In this document: positions 1 through 7,700 of the stretch, piece after piece | How positions within the stretch are numbered: position 1 is the first letter of the stretch | How the letters are laid out: every line of letters starts with the position of its first letter | Source: Ectocarpus siliculosus | Taxonomy: Eukaryota > Sar > Phaeophyceae > Ectocarpales > Ectocarpaceae | DNA: 15,267 nt | Reading direction: 5' to 3' | Assembly (NCBI GenBank): GCA_000310025.1 | Contig: FN649727.1 | Span: 2,844,489-2,859,755, forward strand | Position numbers and translations under genes: made by a program | Notes under the pieces: generated by a model | What the model saw: the letters and a program-made list of their open reading frames with translations, nothing else | The model's database searches: none | What the model was told of the DNA's origin: nothing

Positions 1-144
1 GATAACTCCGAGCGTCTCGCTGGCGAGAGCAACGCCTCGATAGCGCTGGGTGGGGCGCTTCTTCGGGGAAGGTGATGCCTGCTGCCCCTGCCCGCCGTGG
101 AGGCTAGGGGACGGCGATTCCATCTCCAGTCTGGAGAAGGTCAT
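1..144 (-). CDS. ARF-GEF exon 7 (partial, continues past window)
   Basis: The acceptor is CGCAG|ATG, directly after a 14-base poly-C tract on the coding strand. It joins exon 6 in phase 0 to give ILQ-MTFSRLEMES, the expected BIG/Sec7 motif (M-x-x-V-F-x-R-M-E). After that it becomes a Ser/Pro/Gln/Lys-rich linker (PSPSLHGGQGQQASPSPKKR). The frame is open for 48 codons to base 1, with no clear donor. Confidence 0.88.
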   Translation of the reverse strand, partial: MTFSRLEMESPSPSLHGGQGQQASPSPKKRPTQRYRGVALASETLGVI

Positions 145-1417
145 CTGCGTGGGGGGGGGGGGGGCACATCGGAGGTAGGGGGGTCCCCAAGAAGAAGACG
201 TTGTGTCGTGTGTATTTCGACAAAGGCAGCACCACCACGAAACACGAATTTTGACGTTTTGTCCACATCCAGCTCATGCTTTCTCAAGGCTCCCTGCCTT
301 CGTCGCTAGGAACAGCTCCTCCGGTATCGTAACGCCAGGCAAACAACCACAGCAGCAGCAGCAGCAGCAGCAGCAACAGCAATGACACCATCGACACAAA
401 GAGGACAAACACACAAAAAACTATAAAAGGCGGCCGCCGCGCGCGCACCTGCAAGATGTGGTCGAGAGTAGCCCTAGCCTGCGCCTTGTTGTACCTCGCC
501 CTGTTGGCGGTGGAGTCGATCACCAAGAACGTCTCGTGCACGAACAAAGCAACTTTACGCAGCTCTTCTCCGTGGACCTGCCGATGTATGCCATCAGAGA
601 GTATACTACAATTAGGATCGATCGACAAACGGGTTTTGGAGACCGCAGCTCAGGGAGAAGGGGGGTGGGTGGGAGTGGGTGCTACTTTTGCTGCTGGTAT
701 AAAACATGTCGACATCATGGGGGCAGCACGCTTGCCACACGAGACGCGCAGTGCCGTTCCTCTCTTGTCACATAAGTCGTTCAACGCTCGAGTGGTGTTT
801 ACCGTAAGCGTGCGGGCGAAAGCACACCAATAACCGAAAAGGGTGGCTTTTGCGAACATCTTTCTCGTCGAGACCTTGCCTGCACGTGTCGGCAAAGCTT
901 CGCACCCTCTCGGTCGTGGAGCAATCGATCTTCAAAAACTGATTGCACGCCTGTGCGACCACCCGCACGTTAATGATATGTGCATGACGCACTCTACCTA
1001 CAATTGTACTGGTGTGTTTTGGGGGCTGTATGGGGGGAGCGAGGACGTGCGGCGAGGACGTGCGGCATTGTTGACCCCCAGCATGAACATTGGCCCATTT
1101 GTTAACACGCGCGAAACTGCATTGTACGGGCAACAAACGGTTGTTACTAATCTGCGAATTGCGTATCTGAACTTTGATGCTACCCCGGGTGGTATACGTG
1201 GATGCTTAATGCTGGGACGGGCCGACGACAGCAGCGGCAACAACCCCAACACGAACAATAACGATGCTACAACCTACGAGCAAAACACCAAAACCATCGA
1301 CACTACTGACAACGATGTTAATAGAAGGCTTACCCATTAGACTACTTAGCCCCGACCAGGACGGCATCTACAACATACTACAATAGCTTCCGGCTGTTTC
1401 ACTGCCGGCTGTTTCGC

Positions 1418-1456
<39 letters not shown>

Positions 1457-4073
1457 GCCGTACTTGCCTCAATCTCCGTAGAAGTCACGCACGACAAGAG
1501 GCACCTCACGGCCTGGGCCCGACCGCCCCGTCTCACGGTCTTATCCCGCGACCCTGTCTCCATCACGACCCCCACCAGGATCTCGCCGAGGTTGGCGGAG
1601 CTCCCGTCCTTGAGGGTGGTCATGGTGTTCCTCCTCACGAGGCCACCGGCTGATTTTGTCGGCGATAACATGACACAAGATAGCACCCCCCCCCAAAAAA
1701 AGCGAGGGCGACAAAGAGAGAGCACGCGCGGTACACGAACAACCGAAGATATCTAGATTGATTCCGGGGCGGTGCGTGGGTAACGTGTTGCACCCAACCA
1801 CGAGGATAGCAGTTCCAACCAGAGGCGAGGTGAGGAAGCCGGCGTCCTACATAGGACGTGACTCTACGCGCGGGCCCTAAAGTAACCCTGGTGTGTCACA
1901 ACAGTACCTGCGAACATACTATCACGATCAGAGGCGACGCTGCCAAAGCAGCACGTACCACGAAGCCTAGAAAAGTACCCATGCCCAGCACCCAACGGTC
2001 CGCCAACCCCGTTTTCGCTCAAGTAAGGCTTGTTACGAATGCACTGGAGCCATGCGAAGCTTGTGCTAAACAATGTATCGCAGGCTCACCGATTAGCTTG
2101 TGCAGCTGGCCCAGGGCCGCTTCAACGACGTCCTCGGACTTGGACCCCATCGCGAGCTCGACCACACGGTAGTACCGCGCCATCCCTACCCCGGGATGCT
2201 GGTTTTGCTCGAGCTCGCCTTTTCGAGCAGGAAACACGATGGACGACGTGGAGTTACAATATGAGACCTACGCGAAGCGCGCAAAAGCTTGCCCATAACC
2301 GAATCGGGGTAGTCAGCCACACGTACAGGGTGAACGGGTGCGGGGAGGTACAGTCGTAAAAGCGGCTACTCGGCTAACGCCAGCTTGGGCACACAGCAGC
2401 ATGGGCATAGTCAGTTCTTGCTTGCTGTTTTTTTTCTTCGCGCCCTACGTACGGCGGCTGACCGGCATCATCTGCCGGTTTCACCTGTTGTTGAGGAATT
2501 GCCTTCCGACAAGTGGGGCTGCTAGCAGTGACGCCGCCTACGGAAACCCTGACGCAACCAGAAACGTGGTGGTGGTTTGTACGGAAAAGAGCAACGTCTT
2601 GATGGGCGCCGATTCCCCCGCTGCACACAAGACTGCTGCGGTCATGTCTCTATCGGATAGTCTCTCCGTGTTCGTATGTTCAAATCCTAAAAAGACCAAA
2701 CGGGCAAAAACCAAGTTGCAGCGCCTTTCAGAAACTGCCAATCGTCTATGTGATGCACAATGGCCATAATTTAACCGCCACCACAGCAGCGTATAACAGG
2801 TATTGGTAGGCGCAGCTGGAAGAAAGCGTTGGGGCATCAAGAGGAGGTGTGGTACCATGTGTTGACGGCATGTATGCACGCCAGGGGCGAGGTGTTCTGT
2901 GAGACCGGCCGATCACGGGTTCTCCGTAAGCTCAGCAGCGTAACCAGTGCTGGCGGTCCTGGTTGCGCTTATAGGAGACACAAAGCGAAACGAATCTATA
3001 TTATGGTGACTTTTGCAAAGGGGGAGTATGCACCCTTCTCTTATGACCCAAGCCAGCAACGCAGATTGGCGAAGCATTCCACGTTCGTCTGTATCCCCCA
3101 GGAGGTTGTGTGTCGATCGATCGATCCAACAAGTGCAGTTTCATAGTTTCATGCATATTCTGGGGCTCCAGAATGTTGGCGCAAGGTTTGAGGGCACGCG
3201 ACACGATCACAATATGTAGCCACCTGGCGGCAGAAGCAGTATATAACAACCAGAGAGGAAAAATAAGTAGATGCGCTCGCGGCATGATGCCTCCCATCCG
3301 CTCGACGCACCTGTGGCCCAGTCGCAGGCTTGCCGCAGCGTCCTCTCCTGCCACCCCGTCTCCTTCCTGATGGTCCGGCACATCGCCAGGAGTAGCTTAT
3401 CCTCCCCTCCGGACGGCGGCTGACCCGTGCTGCTATCGTCATTGTTGCTGACGTTGGTACCGGTGTCGCTCTCTGTCGGCGGAGGATGCACGCCCGCCTC
3501 TGCCGCCACCACCATCTTTGCAGCAACCTTTGCCCGCCGTGTCCACTCTTGTCGCCTGTTCGACTAGACTATTCTTGAACGTCTTCTTTCTCCAACAGCA
3601 ATGTTCCGACTAGACTTACTTGGGCCCCATGAAAATTACTGCGTGCTGCTGCTTTTGCACCTTGCCTGCCGGACCTCCTGCCTGCTTCTCCTGCTCCAGC
3701 AGTTCAAAAAGCGGTACAGCAGTAGTACAGGCGCCCTTTCCTTCTTCTGTTGTCCTATGCAGGCATAGGTGGGTGCCTGGCCGCTGTCGAGCTGTCGATG
3801 CCACAGCAGGTAAGCTGGGAGTGCTCGCTCAGTATTCGCGCACTGCTCAACAAACGCTACAGATGAACTCGTGACGATTTCCTGTGGCCGCGATGCCTTT
3901 GTCTGCTTTGTAAGCCCCAGCCTTGAAGCTTCGCCTCTCTGTGTGTCGTTTCCTCTCTCTTGCTTGCTGTGTCTACTTGCACAGCAGTTGCGCAGCAGGT
4001 CTGTTTCTTCTCGCGCAGGAGCGGCGGAACACCTGAAGGAATGCGGTGGGGCGCGAAAAAACAGCGCCTCCAT
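1..4073 (-). CDS. BIG-like: Large ARF-GEF of the BIG/Sec7 family, N-terminal part (7 exons, runs off left edge)
   Basis: Proposed role from family knowledge: a large Sec7-type exchange factor that loads GTP on ARF GTPases at Golgi or endosomal membranes. Exons on the minus strand: 4073-4033, 3754-3661, 3527-3311, 2218-2090, 1649-1468, 577-449, 144-<1. They sum to 936 nt, 312 codons, with matching phases throughout. The protein resembles the BIG/Sec7 DCB domain in order: LRQACDWATGELE (residues ~108-121, like LRRACQVALDEI of BIG), YYRVVELAMGSKS then LHKLIAGG (~133-163), AVRCLLSCVTSTEIEVHGEEL (~207-226), AQARATLDHILQMTFSRLEME (~253-273). These BIG patterns are recalled family features, not a search result. 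The catalytic Sec7 domain and HUS box would lie past base 1. The first two exons are the least certain; the last five are strong. The gene is divergent from the plus-strand gene. Confidence 0.85.
151..164. repeat. Poly-G run of 14 (poly-C polypyrimidine tract of a minus-strand acceptor)
   Basis: Fourteen consecutive G on the plus strand. Read on the minus strand it is C14 followed by ACGCAG, immediately before ARF-GEF exon 7, so it serves as the polypyrimidine tract. Homopolymers of this length are prone to slippage and sequencing error. Confidence 0.9.
350..382. repeat. (CAG)8-CAA-CAG-CAA trinucleotide repeat
   Basis: Eight perfect CAG units (350-373), then CAA CAG CAA. It falls inside ARF-GEF intron 6, where it reads CTG on the transcribed strand. 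The poly-Gln or poly-Leu readings are therefore not expected to be translated unless the intron is retained. Confidence 0.9.
449..577 (-). CDS. ARF-GEF exon 6 (DCB domain)
   Basis: The acceptor is TCGGCAG|GTC and the donor CAG|GTGCGC, both phase 0, giving 43 codons. It encodes VHGEELRKVALFVHETFLVI and then DSTANRARYNKAQARATLDH and ILQ. This is the DCB segment that in BIG reads as a Tyr-rich helix followed by N-x-T-T-A-K-A-T-L-T-Q-M-L. Confidence 0.92.
1041..1066. repeat. 13-bp direct tandem duplication
   Basis: GAGGACGTGCGGC occurs twice in a row (1041-1053 and 1054-1066), inside ARF-GEF intron 5. Confidence 0.9.
1390..1415. repeat. 11-bp direct repeat
   Basis: CCGGCTGTTTC occurs at 1390-1400 and 1405-1415, separated by 4 bp, just beside the CT tract. 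Confidence 0.85.
1419..1456. repeat. (CT)n microsatellite beside a GC splice donor
   Basis: An almost perfect CT dinucleotide run of 38 bp with one interruption. On the coding (minus) strand it is (GA)n starting about 12 bases after the exon 5 GC donor. Confidence 0.92.
1468..1649 (-). CDS. ARF-GEF exon 5 (DCB domain; GC donor)
   Basis: The acceptor is AATCAG|CC, completing the split Ala codon. The exon encodes 60 residues from GGLVRRNTMTTLKDG to VRCLLSCVTSTEIE. It ends GAG|GCAAGT, a GC-type donor with otherwise full U1 complementarity. The next exon joins in phase 0, and the result aligns without a gap to the BIG pattern in which TSP.IEIHEGTL is continuous. That continuity is the reason for accepting GC rather than a nearby GT. 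Confidence 0.88.
1650..2089 (-). other. ARF-GEF intron 4
   Basis: This 440-bp intron starts GTGAGC and ends AATCAG. A short C9/A7 homopolymer pair lies at about 1686-1701. No coding stretch is recognised in it. Confidence 0.75.
2090..2218 (-). CDS. ARF-GEF exon 4 (DCB domain)
   Basis: The acceptor is GAAAAG|GC, starting in phase 1, and the exon ends ATCG|GTGAGC in phase 1. It encodes ELEQNQHPGVGMARYYRVVE followed by LAMGSKSEDVVEAALGQLHK and LI. This corresponds to the BIG segment with a Tyr/Phe-rich helix, Ser-Lys-Ser and Leu-Gln-Lys-Leu-Ile-Ala. Confidence 0.9.
2219..3310 (-). other. ARF-GEF intron 3
   Basis: A long intron of 1092 bp, GTGCGT to GAAAAG. Several open frames of 80-140 codons occur on both strands, but none shows a family pattern or paired splice sites of the right phase (1-1). 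The flanking exons already give a continuous DCB pattern. I see nothing else in it. Confidence 0.7.
3311..3527 (-). CDS. ARF-GEF exon 3 (start of DCB domain)
   Basis: The acceptor is CAAAG|GTTGCT and the exon ends ACAG|GTGCGT in phase 1. It encodes 72 residues: an Ala/Val stretch, a Ser/Thr/Asn/Pro-rich linker (PPPTESDTGTNVSNNDDSST), then the helical KLLLAMCRTIRKETGWQERT and LRQACDWAT. The last part matches the first helices of the DCB domain in BIG/Sec7 GEFs. Confidence 0.85.
3661..3754 (-). CDS. ARF-GEF exon 2
   Basis: The acceptor is GCATAG|G at 3756-3755 and the exon ends GGCAAG|GTGCAA in phase 0. It encodes about 31 residues including PLFELLEQEKQAGG, comparable in position to the short helix before the DCB domain of BIG proteins. 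An alternative uses the stronger donor AA|GTAAGT at 3618 with acceptor GAACAG at ~3553-3552. That adds sequence on both sides and keeps the same frame. Confidence 0.6.
4033..4073 (-). CDS. ARF-GEF exon 1 (putative start)
   Basis: The ATG at 4073-4071 opens MEALFFRAPPHSF and ends in phase 2 at CAG|GTGTTC. The next modelled exon supplies one base (G) to make Arg, so the phases agree. No ATG precedes it in frame in the stretch examined. The exon is short and has no family landmark, so the start is a model only. Confidence 0.45.
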
Positions 4074-4306
4074 CTCACAACAAACCCGAGAAACGCCCGG
4101 CCGCCGACGACAAATGAACGGTAACACGGGCTTTTCGACGCCAAGAGGTACGAACGCAAGCAGTCAATAAAACAAGGGACCCGCAGAGAGAGAGGGGGGG
4201 GGGGGATTAGGGGAGGGCGGGGAGAAGCAGCGCGCGCTCTCTCTCTCTCTCATCGTGGCTCCGACACCGCGCACCACACAGGGTGCATCGGTACGAACGT
4301 CCGAAC
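4074..4306. promoter_or_regulatory. Candidate bidirectional promoter between divergent genes
   Basis: 233 bp separate the modelled minus-strand ATG (4073) from the plus-strand ATG (4307), so both 5' UTRs and the core promoters should lie here, or within overlapping transcripts. It contains an AG run, a G12 run with further G blocks, and a CT run. No convincing TATA box is visible. The AATAAA at 4166-4171 is not placed like a poly(A) signal for either gene. The promoter role is inferred from layout. Confidence 0.55.
4185..4250. repeat. Inverted AG/CT repeat flanking a G-quadruplex-capable block
   Basis: (AG)5 at 4185-4194 and (CT)7 at 4237-4250 are complementary and could pair as a hairpin. 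Between them are G12 (4194-4205), GGGG (4210-4213), GGG (4215-4217) and GGGG (4219-4222), spaced by 1-4 bases. That meets the usual four-run G-quadruplex pattern on the plus strand. Confidence 0.8.
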
Positions 4307-4704
4307 ATGAGCGTACGCAACTCGTCTGGTCCTCAGGACCTAGTGGACCCATTCGCAGCCACACAAGAACCCAGCACAGGTATAACCAGCAGCGGACCCA
4401 GGAGCAATGAGTTTGATGACACGTATGTTATCAATTCGCCCGCTGGTGCGCCGATGCCGTCCCGTGCGCCCGTTGCCGAGGGTGGCGCGAAAAACGGTGA
4501 TCAGCAGAGAGGGAGACGAAGCGTTGCGGGAGGAGCGGGGAAGCTGCAGCAGGGGGGTGGTGCCGGTAACACCACAAAGACGAGGACCGTGGCCGACCTG
4601 AGGGCCGCGCGAGAGTCCCGCGCGAACGAGGCCTTGAAGATGAAGGACGAGCAACTGCGTATTCTGCAGGACCAGAACAACCAGCTACTGAGAAACCTAG
4701 ACCG
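4307..4704 (+). CDS. CC-LRR gene exon 1 (start exon)
   Basis: The ATG at 4307 begins MSVRNSSGPQDLVDPFAATQ. The first ~95 residues are disordered-looking and rich in Ser, Gly, Pro and Gln. A coiled coil starts at ~96 (ADLRAARESRANEALKMKDE) and reaches the motif QLRILQDQNNQLLRNLD. The exon ends ACCG|GTAGGT in phase 2; reading on meets TAG at once. Confidence 0.85.
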
Positions 4705-7700
4705 GTAGGTGTAAACGTGGTGGGAGCGCGGCATCGGTTACTGTTTTTTTGGTCCTCACGTCCAGTTTACATTGTTGTCGCGAGTTGGCAGCAGTCGCAG
4801 CACATAGCCGAAGACCCAGCGAACTTACACATGTCAATGTGCATGTGACCAGCTTCGGAAAGGGCGGCCGTACGCACTCTTGTATCTCTCGCTGACTCCG
4901 CCCGTGGTCGGCGTAGTCTAGACCTAAAGGAGGCTATGTACGCGGAGCACAGCAGCAGTGCTTACAAGGTGTAGTCCATAGACTAAACCAGCAGACGTTG
5001 GCAGACGACAATCCATTATTTTTATGCGGTCGGGGTACGTGCACGCTCCCCACAGAGTTCATTCAGAAACACCTTGCCTGAGTAAGAGCCTTCACAACAT
5101 CGCCATTCGTCACACCGTTCACCATCACACCAAACTGTCCTCCTCAGTCGAAAGAATAAGAATCCAACCGAATAATTATCATCCCTCTCTTGCAGAGGCG
5201 CATACCATACATGGTACGTCAATCCCATACTGGAATAACTACTGCAATCTACATGATGCAACACCCGTTCAAAATATGAGATGCAAGACATATTTGAAAA
5301 ATACTAACCACATCAACAACGCGATACCCAATATATATATCGTACTCTTCGGTCGGACAGGGTCGAAGAGGAAGCGACCCGCATTCAGCAGGAACGACTC
5401 ACAGCGGAGGAGGAAAACCGTACCCTGAGAGAAACAGTTTTCGAGTCTCAGGGGAGAGCGAGGGCGGCCGAGGCGGCGTTGAAGAGAGTTCAAGCGGAGG
5501 CCGCGGATCGCGACAAGCAGCTGAGGATCATGACGGATCAGAACGCGGAGCTGTTGCGGCTCCTGGAGCAAGAGGAGGCGCAGACTGCGAGATTGAGCGC
5601 GGCGAACGAGGTGCATGTTTATCATGGTTTATTATGGGCATTTGATTTTTAAGTCCCCTCACATGAGTCAGTGGTTGGATGCTGTCATGCATACATCGGC
5701 CTTGACTACATGTAAAAGATGCCACGAAAAACAAACATCAGTCGCTGCATTGAACAACTATATTGGTTTCGACTACCTGAAAACATGTCAAAGTGTCTGG
5801 AAGGATGCAGATAACCCGGGATTTGACCATCTTTCTGCTTGCAAACAACTCGCCACGTTCGGCGGAGCAGAGCAAATGCAAGGCTGTTCGGACTACCATG
5901 TACAATATGTCCATTGCCGAGACGTCTTGATTCTAGAGGGAAGGATTCCCGTGCAATTTTATAGTGGTAGAGTCTCGACGTTTGTTTGCTGTAGTACCAC
6001 CTCCCCACCATTAACTAAAAGGAAAACCGTGTCGCATGCACACACCGCGCAGGCGACGGTGAAAGAGTTAGAGGCCTTGCGCTCCAAGTACGGCAGCCTC
6101 CTCACTACTGCCAAAAGTCACGAAGAGATGGCGGGCAGGGCCGCCAGGGAGGGACAACTCCGTGCAGAAGAGGTGGGTTCCAGGCAAGCGCGGACGTCAG
6201 GGAAGAGTGTGTTAGCTGGTAGAGGACCAGAGTTCTCCGGACGCTTCATAAGGCGGGGTTGTAATCAGAACGCAGAGGAGAATGGGGAGAACGCGACGTT
6301 CCCCCTGTTGACCTCGATATTGTCTGCAGGACAACAACTCTGGGAAAGAGACTCGTTTGATTGAACTGCGATTGGTTATGTTGCCACGGTGGCCGCCTAT
6401 ATAGCGTATCACAGCCAGTAAAGTTGCCATTGTGTGAAACAACGGACGCAAGACGAGGCCTGCCTCTTCTCTTGATGCCTCATGAACCCTTTGCTCGCCA
6501 CGAACAGGTGCGACTTCTGCGAGCGGAATCGGAGCAGGTGAAACACCAGAACTCCGAGCTCAAGATGAAGACCCAGGTTGAGCTGGAGTCTCTGCAAGAG
6601 CAGCTTCGTGTACGAAAGGAGAAGCAGTATCAGCTTCTGGAGAAGCTGCAGGGGCAAGAGGAGGCCAAGCGACAGGCAGAAGATCAGGTGCGCATGTGCG
6701 CGTGGTTGTGAAGGTTGGAGGTCTTGCTTCCTTCCTTCGACTCGATGGGTTGGCCTATAACACACCTGACTGGTGTGCCAACAGGGAACACGAGTGACCC
6801 GAACACCTACCTCTTCTGGCATGATCAGGGAGGTCCGTCTGGTCAAGGTATATTGTTTCGTTAGACGTCCTCCCGAGGACGTTGATCGACGCGGAGAAAT
6901 CGATGAATAGTCACGATACCTGGAAGGCAGAGTATCCGAAGATACCTATAGTGCCGAGAGTCCACCCCCTTCAGGCAGTATGTTTCGCTTCAAAGCTGAC
7001 GGGTAACACCTTCTCGGTATCTTATTCCCTCCTACAAATAGCACCTCCAAAAAATAACCAAAACTCATAAACACCGCCAAACCAAACAAGGTATCCAGCA
7101 TGGAAGACAAGCTGCGAGCGCTGCACGCCAGATCGCTCGAGCTCGAGACCCAGCTCCAGGTGGAGGCGAGGGGCAGACGCTCGGCGGAGGAGGCGAACCG
7201 CGAGCTGGTAACCGGTGCGGAGAACACGAGGCAGAGCCTAAGAGAGCTCCAGGGCAAGGTACGCATGAAAGAGCGGGACACGTTCGTTCGTTCATCGTTG
7301 TCATCGTTTCTGTTTCGGTTGATCTTGTTACTGCAAACCATGACGGGCGGCAACGCAACAAATTGTTTTAGTTGGAAGATCTGCAACGAACAGCAAACTT
7401 CTTCGACAAGGTGTCGAAGCGAGACGGGGGGGCAACTCGTGTGTAGGAGCGCTGACGGGTCCATTTTGCTTTTCGTTTGGCGGCGCGCTACTGTACCAGG
7501 ACGACCCAGAGCTTTAAACCGAAGGGTGATCTTGCGCTGTGTCGAATACTGAATGCACGACTGCGCCGTCTCTTCGGTTAGTCGGAACAGCACTCACACG
7601 AGGATGTTTTACAACCTAGGTTCAAAGGAGCGAGGCGGAACGTATGAGGATGGAGATGGAGTCTCGGGACAGCGGGGAGCAGCTGAGAGAGATGGCCGAG

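Larger units (their letters stand above)
145..448 (-). other. ARF-GEF intron 6
   Basis: This 304-bp intron holds the (CAG)8 microsatellite and the poly-C acceptor tract. The TATAAAA at 422-428 lies in it close to the donor and is probably incidental. No further exon is seen, because the flanking exons join to a continuous DCB/BIG pattern. Confidence 0.8.
578..1467 (-). other. ARF-GEF intron 5 (GC-AG)
   Basis: This 890-bp intron begins GCAAGT and ends TCGGCAG. It contains a (GA)n tract just after the donor and a 13-bp tandem duplication at 1041-1066. No exon-like stretch is required, since exons 5 and 6 join in phase and give an uninterrupted family pattern. Confidence 0.75.

Noticed and set aside
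203-385. Plus-strand open frame ending in poly-Gln
   Set aside because: It falls in an intron of the minus-strand ARF-GEF; the Gln run is only the CAG microsatellite.
422-428. TATAAAA as a promoter
   Set aside because: It lies in an intron about 20 bases from the end of ARF-GEF exon 6, with no gene start on the plus strand downstream.
843-1340. Plus-strand open frame of 165 codons
   Set aside because: Inside ARF-GEF intron 5, no recognisable motif, biased composition near the end (Asn/Thr), no ATG at its nominal start.
2338-2769. Plus-strand open frame of 143 codons
   Set aside because: Inside ARF-GEF intron 3; no domain, no splice-supported continuation.
4166-4171. AATAAA as a poly(A) signal
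   Set aside because: It stands between two divergent start codons, where no gene ends.
5024-5428. Plus-strand open frame of 134 codons
   Set aside because: Mostly in intron 1 and out of frame with exon 2, which has the coiled-coil pattern.
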